64,000 nucleotides of DNA from positions 496,001 to 560,000 of the forward strand of contig NZ_AUAX01000001.1 in NCBI RefSeq assembly GCF_000428945.1. The letters run 5' to 3'. Both the position numbers and the translations under genes were made by a program. Positions 35,892-44,133 of this stretch are shown in pieces. Within the stretch, counting starts at the first letter, position 1; each line of letters opens with the position of its first letter. This DNA comes from Hamadaea tsunoensis DSM 44101 (GTDB lineage: Bacteria; Actinomycetota; Actinomycetes; Mycobacteriales; Micromonosporaceae). Below the pieces are notes generated by a model. The model made no database searches. It was not told where the DNA came from and saw only the letters and a program-made list of their open reading frames with translations.

Positions 35892-37648
35892 AGGTCCACC
35901 GCCAGGCGGAAGCCGACCGACGGGGACCGGTCGAGCCCCTCCCCCGTCAGCAGCAGCTTGGCGCTGTAACCGGCCGGTCGGGGGCCGCCGTCGAAGTACC
36001 AGTCCGAGCCCTCGGCCGCGTACGCGCAGCCGCCCTTGACGATGACGAAGCGCGTACGCCCGTCGGAGTGCTCGCTCTCGGTCAGGTTCCACACGAGCGG
36101 CTCGCGCCGGCGCAGCAGTCCCGCCTCGGCGGCGACCTGCCACTCGTCCTCGGTCGGCAGGCGGGACCCGTGCGCGGCCGCGTACGCGCGGGCCTCCGCG
36201 AGGGTCACACCGGTCGCGGGCGCCCCGGGATCGCCCACGCACCCGGTTCCCCGGAAGGCGGCCAGTTCCCCGGCGCTCACCTCGGCGACCGCGATCGCGA
36301 AGGCGCCCAGCTCCACGGACCGGTGCAGGGTCGCCAGGTCGTGCAGGCGGGGCGGCAGCGGCTTCCACTCGTCGACGTAGGGGACCTCGCCGTAGAGCCC
36401 GGTCTCCCGGCGGCGATGGCGGACGACCAGATCCCGGCGACCGGTCGGCAGCGCGGCGAAGCCCTCCGGCACGCCGCTCACGGGCGCGGGCCGGTGCGGC
36501 ACCCTGATCGCCGCCCGCGCGGGGAAGCCCGGGTCGAGCATCGGGGCCGCGACCGCTCCCGCCGACGTGACCAGGCCGAGACCGCCCGCCGGGAGGAATC
36601 CGCCCACGCCGGTCGACAGCCACGGGCCGTCGTGGTCGTCGCCCCGGTTCACGACCGTCCACAGTGTCTCGCCGTCGAGGTCCCAGCGGGACGCGTACAC
36701 GGCGCCGCCGGCGTGGTCGGCCAGCGGCGTCCAGGTGCCCGAACGGAAGAACGCGGCATAGGTGTCCCAAGTGGACCGCAGGAACCGCAGCAGGCCCCTG
36801 TCCCGTTCCGACCAGCCGACCCAGGAGCCGAAGACCGCCTCCCAGACGAGCATCCCGCTGCCGTTGAACCAGGCCGACTGCAACTCTTCGAGGTGGTCGC
36901 GATGCCAGCGCCGGGTGTGGTGCAGCATGTGCCGCGGCTCGAACCACTTGGCGCGCAGCACTCCCGGCACCGGCGAGTCGCCGAACCACTGCGCCCACGA
37001 CATCGTGTGGTCCGCGATCCGGTCCAGCGGTACGCGTGACTCCCCGGCCAGCACCGTCTCGCGGGGCAGCGCCGCGACGAGGTCGGCGGCGGACTTCAGG
37101 GTGTCGAGGAAGAGCCCGTCGACACCGAGGCGTTCGACGAGCTCGGCGATCTGGGCGGGTTCGCCGCCGTCCCAGGGGTTGTAGTCGGCGAAGACGCGTA
37201 CGCCGCGGGCCTGGAAAGCCCGGACGACCTCGGGGAGCGCGTCGACGGCGTAGAAGTCGAACTGGTCGCGGGCGTCGATCCCGATGACCGGGTACGCGTG
37301 CCACAGCACCACCCCGTCGAACCCGCCGAACTCCTCGACGGCCCGGTCGACGAAGGAGTCGACGGTGAACTGTCGCGTCGCGTGATCGTAGAGCGTCTCG
37401 TCCCACAGCCAGACGAGGGCGACGGCGAAACAGTCGAGCGGCGCGACGTCGTAGCGCGACCCGTCGTAGCCCAGCCGTTCCCGCGCACCGGTACGCCAGC
37501 GCGCCAGCACCGCCCGCCAGGCCGCCCAGTCGGCCGGGTCGTCCGGCGCCGCGAAGATCTTCGCCTCGTCGAGCACCGACAGGTCGGCGTCGTCGTCGAG
37601 CGGGACCGGCGTCGGCCGGTCCAGCGGGCGCGGGACGTAAGGGTTCAC
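35888..37648 (-). CDS. barrel glycosidase-like/FGE-sulfatase domain fusion
   Basis: The product is 586 residues from GTG 37648. Residues about 30-330 look like a glycosidase-type (beta/alpha)8 barrel: FDGVVLWHAYPVIGID, VRVFADYNPWDGG, LGVDGLFLDTLKS, and an aromatic-rich WSERDRGLLRFL region. A beta-rich segment covers about 330-450. The last 130 residues have the formylglycine-generating-enzyme fold: EVSAGELAAFRG, SRLPTEDEWQVAAE, VIVKGGCAYAA and the closing PSVGFRLAVDL. FGE-like domains also serve as binding modules, so the C-terminus may not be catalytic. It overlaps CaiB by 4 bases and ribokinase by 1. GH family not assigned. Confidence 0.75.
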   Translation of the reverse strand: MNPYVPRPLDRPTPVPLDDDADLSVLDEAKIFAAPDDPADWAAWRAVLARWRTGARERLGYDGSRYDVAPLDCFAVALVWLWDETLYDHATRQFTVDSFVDRAVEEFGGFDGVVLWHAYPVIGIDARDQFDFYAVDALPEVVRAFQARGVRVFADYNPWDGGEPAQIAELVERLGVDGLFLDTLKSAADLVAALPRETVLAGESRVPLDRIADHTMSWAQWFGDSPVPGVLRAKWFEPRHMLHHTRRWHRDHLEELQSAWFNGSGMLVWEAVFGSWVGWSERDRGLLRFLRSTWDTYAAFFRSGTWTPLADHAGGAVYASRWDLDGETLWTVVNRGDDHDGPWLSTGVGGFLPAGGLGLVTSAGAVAAPMLDPGFPARAAIRVPHRPAPVSGVPEGFAALPTGRRDLVVRHRRRETGLYGEVPYVDEWKPLPPRLHDLATLHRSVELGAFAIAVAEVSAGELAAFRGTGCVGDPGAPATGVTLAEARAYAAAHGSRLPTEDEWQVAAEAGLLRRREPLVWNLTESEHSDGRTRFVIVKGGCAYAAEGSDWYFDGGPRPAGYSAKLLLTGEGLDRSPSVGFRLAVDL

Positions 37649-38586
37649 TACTGCTTCGCCGCCAGCATGTCGATCTCGTCGCGGGTGGCCAGCGAGCTGG
37701 ACGCGCCGAGCCGGGTGGCGCCGATCGCGCCGGCCGCGCAGGCCCAGCCGAGCGCCTCGACGACCGGCTTGCCCTCCGTGTACGCGACCGCGAACGCGCC
37801 CATGAACCCGTCCCCGGCGGCGGTCGAGTCGACGGCGTCCACCTCGGGGGCGGGCATGTGCAGCCACGCGCCGTCCCGGTCGGCGTAGAAGGCGCCGTCG
37901 GCCCCGACGGTCAGCACGATCCGCCTGGCCAGCGGGCGCAGCCGCTCCATCAGCTGGTACGCGTGCATGTCGCGGGCCGCCGCGACCCGGCTCAGCCGGG
38001 CCGAGCTGTCGACGTCGCCGAGCACCATCTGCGCCTCGATCGTGTTGACGACGAGGACGTCCACGCAGTCGAGCAGCTCGGCGGGCAGGCGCTGAGCCGG
38101 GGCGGCGTTCAGCAGCACCGGTACGCCGGCCGCCTTGGCCGTCCGGGCGGTCTCGACGACGGTCGCCATCGGGATCTCCAGCTGGAGCACGACCGCGTCG
38201 GCCCCGGCGACGGCCGCCCGGTCGGCATCGGTGAGCGCGGTGAGCTGCGAGTTCGCCCCGGGCGCCACGATGATCAGATTCTCGCCCTCGTCGTCGACGG
38301 CGATCAGGGCGACGCCGGACGGGCCGGGCACGACGCGCAGGTGCGCCAGGTCGATGCCGGCCGCGCCGAGGCTGGCCCGCAGTTGGAGGCCGAAGTCGTC
38401 GTCCCCGATCGCGCCGACGAACTTCACGTCGGCACCGGCGTACGCGGCGGCCATGGCCTGGTTGGCGCCCTTGCCGCCCGGGACGGTGGTGAAGCCGTGG
38501 CCGAGCACGGTCTCCCCCGGCCGGGGCAGCTGGGCGGCCGTCGCCACCAGGTCGAGGTTGACGCTGCCCACTACGACGATCTTCAT
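37648..38586 (-). CDS. rbsK: ribokinase (PfkB family)
   Basis: Phosphorylates ribose to ribose 5-phosphate, 312 residues. PfkB signatures are present: GSVNLDLVA at the N-terminus, TVPGGKGANQAMAAA, and the catalytic STAAGDGFMGAFAVA near residue 250 (catalytic Asp). The GGKGANQA sequence is typical of true ribokinases. It overlaps the upstream ADP-ribosylglycohydrolase gene by 4 bases, linking release of a ribosyl unit with its phosphorylation. Confidence 0.9.
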   Translation of the reverse strand: MKIVVVGSVNLDLVATAAQLPRPGETVLGHGFTTVPGGKGANQAMAAAYAGADVKFVGAIGDDDFGLQLRASLGAAGIDLAHLRVVPGPSGVALIAVDDEGENLIIVAPGANSQLTALTDADRAAVAGADAVVLQLEIPMATVVETARTAKAAGVPVLLNAAPAQRLPAELLDCVDVLVVNTIEAQMVLGDVDSSARLSRVAAARDMHAYQLMERLRPLARRIVLTVGADGAFYADRDGAWLHMPAPEVDAVDSTAAGDGFMGAFAVAYTEGKPVVEALGWACAAGAIGATRLGASSSLATRDEIDMLAAKQ

Positions 38587-39929
38587 CTGCTCATCCTCAG
38601 GGTCCGCTCGGCCAGCTCCGTGAACGTCACCCGGTCACTGCCCGGAATGCTGGTACGCACAGTGTCGCGCAGCGGCCCGCTCCACTCCGGCGGCACCTTC
38701 CCGGCGAGCGCACCGGTGATCGCGCCGACCGTGGCGCCGTTCGAGTCGGTGTCGCAGCCGGCGGTCACGACACCGCAGACCGAGGCCGCGAAGTCGCCCC
38801 CGAAGTACGCGAGCGCGGCCGCGACGAGGGCCGCATTGGGCAGCACGTGGACCCAGTGGTGCTTGCCGTAGAGCGCGTAGACGCCGTCGACGACGGATTC
38901 CCAGGAGTCGCCGTGGGTGGCGAGATCGCGGCCGTCCATGACCGCGTGGGCGAACCGGCTCACCGGCGGCAGCACGGACTCCCCCGCGTCCAGGACGGCC
39001 TCGACGGAGTCGGCGGTCAGCGCGGCGCTGCTCAGGGCGGCGACCCACATCGCGCCGTAGACCCCCGCCCGCACGTGGCTCACGACGGCGTCCCGGTACG
39101 CGGCCGCGGCGGCCAGATCCGGCCGCCCCGGATGGATCCAGCCGTAGAGGTCGGCGCGGATCTGGGCGCCGATCCACTCGCGGAACGGGTTGCCCCGCGT
39201 GGCCGTCGCCGGCGGCGTGTAGCCCAGCAGCAGGTTGCGGTACGCGATCCGCTCGGCCGTGAACACGCGCCCGGCCGGCAGCTCGTCCAGCCACGCCTGG
39301 GCGACGTCCTCGCTGGTGAAGTCGCGGCCGGCCCGCTCGACGAGCCGCAGGGCGAGCAGCGTGTAGTTGAGATCGTCGTCCTCGGGCGTGCCCTCGCTGA
39401 CCCCGGCCGCCAGCGGCTCGGCCAGGCTGGTCGGCGCGGACCGCCGGTTCCACGGCCAGCGCGCGGTCACCTCCGCCGGTACGCCCGCCCCCGAGATGTA
39501 GCCGCGCAACGGCCACTGCCCGCTCGCGGACAGGATCTCGCGGATGCCCTCCCGCGGGATCTTCTCGACCGGCTTGCCGAGGACGCAGCCGGCCGCCCGG
39601 CCGACCCAGGCGGAGTGCACGCGGTCGAAGTCGTGGCGCGCCGGGAACTCCGGCACGTTCTTCCAGAGGGCGCGGATGCCGTCGAGGTCGTCGGGCTCGC
39701 CCGGGCTGACCGGCATGGGCTGCTCGTCCAGCGCCTCCATCAGCCGGTCGGCGAGCGCATGCAGCTGCGGCGAGGCCGGCGTCGCGGACGCCCCCGCCGG
39801 CGTCGCCGCCAGCGACCCGCCGGCGTCGAGCCATTTCCATGTCACCCGGCTCACGTCCTTGCCGAGATCACGCGCGGCCACCAGCTCGTGCGTCAGCAGA
39901 TCCTCAGGCTGCACCCAGCTCAATCGCAT
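38583..39929 (-). CDS. ADP-ribosylglycohydrolase family protein (larger copy)
   Basis: A 448-residue protein. I chose the ATG at 39929 (MRLSWVQPEDLLTHELVAA), the usual start of this subfamily, with GAGGGTGG upstream; an ATGA-coupled start at 39968 would add 13 residues. The DraG fold is visible in SEGTPEDDDLNYTLLAL near the middle and the metal-binding GCDTDSNGATVGAI near the C-terminus. These enzymes hydrolyse N- or O-ribosyl bonds with two magnesium ions. Placement with ribokinase and a sugar importer argues for riboside breakdown rather than protein de-ADP-ribosylation. Confidence 0.88.
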   Translation of the reverse strand: MRLSWVQPEDLLTHELVAARDLGKDVSRVTWKWLDAGGSLAATPAGASATPASPQLHALADRLMEALDEQPMPVSPGEPDDLDGIRALWKNVPEFPARHDFDRVHSAWVGRAAGCVLGKPVEKIPREGIREILSASGQWPLRGYISGAGVPAEVTARWPWNRRSAPTSLAEPLAAGVSEGTPEDDDLNYTLLALRLVERAGRDFTSEDVAQAWLDELPAGRVFTAERIAYRNLLLGYTPPATATRGNPFREWIGAQIRADLYGWIHPGRPDLAAAAAYRDAVVSHVRAGVYGAMWVAALSSAALTADSVEAVLDAGESVLPPVSRFAHAVMDGRDLATHGDSWESVVDGVYALYGKHHWVHVLPNAALVAAALAYFGGDFAASVCGVVTAGCDTDSNGATVGAITGALAGKVPPEWSGPLRDTVRTSIPGSDRVTFTELAERTLRMSR

Positions 39930-39964
39930 GGCGCACAAGGTAGCGCCACCCTCTGACATCCCGC

Positions 39965-41101
39965 TCATCCCAGCAGGTCGCCGATGTTCTTCGCCCGGTA
40001 CGCGTACCGCTCGGCGTCGCGGCGCAGGATCGCGTCGGCCACCTCGGACAGGTCGGCGGCGAGGGCGGCGAAGTCCAGTCTGGAGTCCGCCTCGACGGCC
40101 GCCGCCCAGTCGGCCGGGATCGCCCCGAAACCGTGCAGCGCACCGGCGATCGCGCCCGCCATCGTGGCGGTCGAGTCCGCGTCCCGGCCGTAGTTGACCG
40201 CGCCGAGGACCGCCGGTGCGTACGCGCCCCCGGCCACGACGAGCATGCCGAGGGCGATCGGGAGCTCCTCGATGGCGTGCAGCCGGCTCGGCCGGCGGGC
40301 GCCGAGACCTGGTTCGGCGTACTTCTCCCCGACCGTGTCGTACGCGGCGACCGCCCGGCGCAGGCCGTCGACCACCGTCGGGGAGTCGGTCGGCTGATCG
40401 GCGTACTCCCGGGCCTGGGAGACGACCGCGGAGATGGCGGCGCGGGTGCCGTCGTGCGCCACCGCGAGCGCCGCGTCGATCACATCGTCCACTGTGGCCG
40501 ACGGTGGCAGCGCGGCGGCGACGCAGGCGGCCATGACCCCGGCGGCCTCGCGCCCGTAGCTGTGCTGGTGCGGGGAGGCGACCTCGATGGCCTCCGCGTA
40601 CGCGGCGCGCGGGTCGCCCGCGTTGATCACGCCGACGGGGGCGGCGTACATCGCGGCGCCGCAGTTGACGGCGTTGCCGCTGCCGGCCTCGCGGGGATCG
40701 GCGTGCGCGTGGTGTACGCGGCTGACCAGGTACCGCTCGCCCGCGGCCAGCCGGTGCAGGGTGACCGCCTCGCGCTCCAGGTCCGGAATCCACACCGGAC
40801 GCTGGAGGAGGTCCGGGACGAGGATCTCGGCGACGTCGAAGGCGTCGAGGTGATCGCGCTTGCGCTGGTACGCCCGCACCAGCGCGAGGGTCATCAGCGT
40901 GTCGTCGGTGACGCGCCCGTATCCCTTGGAGTAGGGGGCAGTCGGCTTCTGCGCGGGCCCACGTATCGGTGCGACGGGCCCCGTGACCGGACCGCCGTAG
41001 TGGGCCCGGATCTCGCCGGGCAGGGCGCCCTCGACGGCGCCACCGAGGGCATCCCCCACGGCGGCGCCGGCGAGGCAACCGCGAATCTCCGCTGTGAGCA
41101 C
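39965..41101 (-). CDS. ADP-ribosylglycohydrolase family protein (smaller copy)
   Basis: A 378-residue DraG-fold protein starting at GTG 41101, which shares one base with the stop of the binding-protein gene. Family motifs: GCLAGAAVGDALGGAVEG at the N-terminus, GRVTDDTLMTLALV (first metal motif) and YGRDADSTATMAGAIAG (second metal motif). All metal-binding acidic residues appear present. Together with the larger copy it forms a tandem pair with different lengths, suggesting two steps or two substrates. Confidence 0.9.
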   Translation of the reverse strand: MLTAEIRGCLAGAAVGDALGGAVEGALPGEIRAHYGGPVTGPVAPIRGPAQKPTAPYSKGYGRVTDDTLMTLALVRAYQRKRDHLDAFDVAEILVPDLLQRPVWIPDLEREAVTLHRLAAGERYLVSRVHHAHADPREAGSGNAVNCGAAMYAAPVGVINAGDPRAAYAEAIEVASPHQHSYGREAAGVMAACVAAALPPSATVDDVIDAALAVAHDGTRAAISAVVSQAREYADQPTDSPTVVDGLRRAVAAYDTVGEKYAEPGLGARRPSRLHAIEELPIALGMLVVAGGAYAPAVLGAVNYGRDADSTATMAGAIAGALHGFGAIPADWAAAVEADSRLDFAALAADLSEVADAILRRDAERYAYRAKNIGDLLG

Positions 41102-42399
41102 TATCCCAGGACCTGCTTCCCGCCGTCTTCGAGGTTCTTCGCCAACTGGTCGATGGAGATCTTGTTCGCGAAGTACTGCTGGAGCGCCGGAGTGGCGATC
41201 TTCGACTTCCACTCCGGGTACGCGGCGACCTTCTGGAACGGGGCCTGGATCAGCGCCGAGGCACTGCCCACGGCGACGTCCCAGCCCTGCTTGCCGCCGG
41301 TGCTCGCGACGAGTTCCTTACCCGCGTCGGTGCCGGTCGGCACCAGCCAGTCGCCGTGCGCGAGCTTCGCCATGTTGGTCGCGTCGAGGAACGTCGCGAT
41401 GAACTGCATCGCCTGCTTCTGCGCCTTGGAGTCGGCGCTGACCGACAGCGTCTGCGGGTTGGCCGCCTGGTTCTGCGAGGTGCCCTTGAGCGCGGGCAGC
41501 GTCACCCACTCGAAGCCCGCCGGGGCCTGCTCCACCATCTGCTGGCGCAGGTAGATCGAGCCGGGCAGGAGCGCGTACTTGCCGGCGAAGAAGCCGGGCA
41601 GCGGGTCGGTGCCGCCCATGCCCAGCGCGTCCGGCGCGGCACTCTTGTCCACATAGAACATATCGTGGATGCGTTGCGGGACGGCCTTTTCCCCGTCGCC
41701 GACGCGCACGACCGTCTTGCCGCCGTCCTGGGCGAAGAAGACGCCGTCGAAGTTGAGGGCCAGGTTCATGACCCGGTTGGTCGGCGACTTCAGGGCCCAG
41801 GCCACGCCGTACTGGCCGGGCTTGGTGAGCCTGCGGGCGTTCTCGGCGAAGTCGTCCCAGCTCCACGGCGCGTCCACGGCCGGTACGGTGATGCCCGCCG
41901 CGTCGAGCAGCTTCTTGTTGGCCAGCACGACCTGCGATTCGAGCAGGAACGGTACGCCGGCCACCTTGCCGTCGAACGTGACGGTGTCCCAGACCTTCGG
42001 CGAGATCTGTCCCTTGAGGTCGGCCGGCAGCAGGCCGGACAGGTCGGCGAGGTACCCCTGGCCGGAGAACTCGCCGATCGCGGCCGACTCGTAGTGCAGG
42101 ATGTCGGGCGCGTCCCCGCCCTCGAAGGCGGTCAGCATCTGGTCGTGCACCGAGTTCCAGTCGCCCTGGACGTACTCGACCTGGATGTTCGGGTTCGCGG
42201 CGTTCCAGGCCGCCACGATGGCCTTGTTGGCCTCGACCGACTCCTTCTGCCAGGCGAGGCTGAGGAAGCGCAGCTTGACCGGGCCGGTCGACTGCTCCGG
42301 GGAGTCGTCGGCGGAGCAGGCCGAAAGCAGGCTCGCCGTCGCGACGAGGCCGGGCAGCGCGAGCAGGGACCGCCGGCCGAGGGGCGTACGCATGATCAT
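41101..42399 (-). CDS. extracellular sugar-type substrate-binding lipoprotein
   Basis: The binding component of the ABC importer, 432 residues. The signal peptide ends in the lipobox LLSAC (cysteine near residue 28), so the mature protein is lipid-anchored outside. The body is a family 1 carbohydrate-binding protein (WNAANPNIQVEYVQGDWNS). The start ATG at 42399 has AGGAG five to six bases upstream and is preferred to the ATG at 42393. It follows the second permease, with 16 bases between them. Confidence 0.92.
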   Translation of the reverse strand: MIMRTPLGRRSLLALPGLVATASLLSACSADDSPEQSTGPVKLRFLSLAWQKESVEANKAIVAAWNAANPNIQVEYVQGDWNSVHDQMLTAFEGGDAPDILHYESAAIGEFSGQGYLADLSGLLPADLKGQISPKVWDTVTFDGKVAGVPFLLESQVVLANKKLLDAAGITVPAVDAPWSWDDFAENARRLTKPGQYGVAWALKSPTNRVMNLALNFDGVFFAQDGGKTVVRVGDGEKAVPQRIHDMFYVDKSAAPDALGMGGTDPLPGFFAGKYALLPGSIYLRQQMVEQAPAGFEWVTLPALKGTSQNQAANPQTLSVSADSKAQKQAMQFIATFLDATNMAKLAHGDWLVPTGTDAGKELVASTGGKQGWDVAVGSASALIQAPFQKVAAYPEWKSKIATPALQQYFANKISIDQLAKNLEDGGKQVLG

Positions 42400-42415
42400 G
42401 GTTTCTCCTGTCGGG

Positions 42416-43264
42416 TCAGCCCTTCACGGCGCCGGCGAGGCTGCCCTCGGCGAGACGGCGCTGGAGCAGGGCGAAGAAGACGAGACTGGGCAGGGTGGCC
42501 AGCAGCGAGCCGGCGGCCAGCGGGCCGAGCCGGGCGATGCCCTCCACCCCCACGAAGCGAGCCAGCGTCACCGGCAGGGTCGCCAGTTCCGGGCTCTTGA
42601 GCAGCACGAGCGCGAAGAAGAATTCGTTCCAGCCGCTGATGAAGGCGAACAGCGAGGTCGCCACGAGGCCGGGGGCGAGCAGCGGGGCGACGACCTGGCG
42701 GAGCACCTGCAGCCGGGACGCCCCGTCGACGGCCGCCGCCTCCTCCAGCTCGCGCGGGATGCCGCGGACGAAGCCCTGCAGCATCCACAGGGCGAACGGC
42801 AGCGACCAGGTGACGTAGACGACGATCAGGCCGAACCGGGTGTCGGTCAGCGCCACCGCCTTGAGGATCAGGAACAGCGGGATCACCAGGAGCACGAAAG
42901 GGAACAGCTGGCTGACGAGGACCCAGCCGAGGATCGGGGTGGACAGCCGGGTCCGGAACCGCACCAGCGCGTACGCCGCCGGCAGTGCGAGCAGCACGGT
43001 CAGCAGGGCCGACGCCGAGGCGACGATGAGGCTGTTGAGCGCCGAGCGGGCCAGGTCCTGCTCGGTGAAGGCGGTGACGTAGTTCTGCAGGGTCGGGTGC
43101 CGCGGGATCAGCGAGGGGTGCAGCTCGACGAGTTCCCGCGGATCCTTGAAGCTGGTGGAGATCAGCCACACCAGCGGGAACGCCAGGAACACGAGGTACC
43201 CGGCCAGGGCCGTGTACTGGCCGATCCGTTTAAACGTTTTCGTTTTCGGGCCGGAGATGCTCAC
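42416..43264 (-). CDS. ABC sugar permease (MalG-like)
   Basis: The 282-residue inner-membrane subunit with six membrane segments. The coupling EAA motif for the ATPase is ELEEAAAVDGASRLQVLRQV. Start GTG 43264 overlaps the stop of the MalF-like gene (GTGA). No ATPase gene is present in this operon, so a shared MsiK-type ATPase encoded elsewhere would be needed, as is common for actinobacterial sugar importers. Confidence 0.93.
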   Translation of the reverse strand: MSISGPKTKTFKRIGQYTALAGYLVFLAFPLVWLISTSFKDPRELVELHPSLIPRHPTLQNYVTAFTEQDLARSALNSLIVASASALLTVLLALPAAYALVRFRTRLSTPILGWVLVSQLFPFVLLVIPLFLILKAVALTDTRFGLIVVYVTWSLPFALWMLQGFVRGIPRELEEAAAVDGASRLQVLRQVVAPLLAPGLVATSLFAFISGWNEFFFALVLLKSPELATLPVTLARFVGVEGIARLGPLAAGSLLATLPSLVFFALLQRRLAEGSLAGAVKG

Positions 43265-44133
43265 GCCGCCTCCTTCAGCCGGCGCCTCAGGTAGAACCCG
43301 AGCAGCACGAGGATCACCAGCACCATGACGTTGCCGAGCGCGGCCGCGTACCCGTAGTGCCCGAACCGGAAGGCCTCCTCGTACGCGAACAGCATCGGCA
43401 GCATGGTCCGGCCGCCCGGCCCGCCGCCCGTGAGCACGTAGACCAGGCCGAACGAGTTGAAGTTCCAGATGAAGTCGAGGCTCGTGATGGCCAGCACGAC
43501 CGGGGCGAGCGCCGGCCAGGTGACCGCCCGGAACCGCCGCGCCGCGCCCGCGCCGTCGACCGCCGCCGCCTCGTGCAGCTCGCGCTGCACCCCTTGCAAC
43601 CCCGCCAGCAGCACGATCGTCGTCTGCGGCAGGCCCGCCCAGATGCCCACGAGGATCACCGCGGGCAGCGCCGTCGTGAAGTCGCCGAGCCAGTTGTGCT
43701 GCAGCCCGCCGAGTCCGGTGCGGTAGAGCGCCTCGTTCAGCAGGCCCGCGTCCGGGTGGTAGACCAGCTTCCACATGATCCCGACGACCACCGGCGGCAT
43801 CGCCCACGGCACGAGCGCCAGCGTCCGGGCCAGCCAGCGCAGCCGCAGCGGCTGGTTGAGCAGGCTCGCGAGGCCGAGGCCGAGCAGGAACTGGCAGATC
43901 GTCACGGCGAAGGCCCAGACCAGGCCCACCTTGAACGCGCTCCAGAACTGCTCGTCCTCCAGCAGCTTCTGGTAGTTCGCCAGCCCGGTCACGTGGATCG
44001 GCTGGTGCCGCCCGGCCCGCGCGTCGGTGAAACCCAGGAAGACGCCGCGGATCAAGGGCGCCGCGGACAGCGCGGCCACCGGCACCAGCGCCGGGATCAG
44101 CAAGGAGTACGCGAACCGGGCGTCCCTGTTCAC
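43261..44133 (-). CDS. ABC sugar permease (MalF-like)
   Basis: The 290-residue partner permease with six hydrophobic segments and the EAA motif ELHEAAAVDGAGAARRFRAV. It starts at 44133 and overlaps the LacI stop by 4 bases, so regulator and transporter are transcribed together. Together with MalG-like and the lipoprotein it makes a complete importer apart from the ATPase. Confidence 0.93.
   Translation of the reverse strand: MNRDARFAYSLLIPALVPVAALSAAPLIRGVFLGFTDARAGRHQPIHVTGLANYQKLLEDEQFWSAFKVGLVWAFAVTICQFLLGLGLASLLNQPLRLRWLARTLALVPWAMPPVVVGIMWKLVYHPDAGLLNEALYRTGLGGLQHNWLGDFTTALPAVILVGIWAGLPQTTIVLLAGLQGVQRELHEAAAVDGAGAARRFRAVTWPALAPVVLAITSLDFIWNFNSFGLVYVLTGGGPGGRTMLPMLFAYEEAFRFGHYGYAAALGNVMVLVILVLLGFYLRRRLKEAA

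Noticed and set aside
43227..43239. CGTTTAAACG plus AAACGTTTT as a second LacI site
   Set aside because: It lies inside the MalG-like start region, lacks the GGAAAC/GTTTCC ends and may simply reflect lysine codons.
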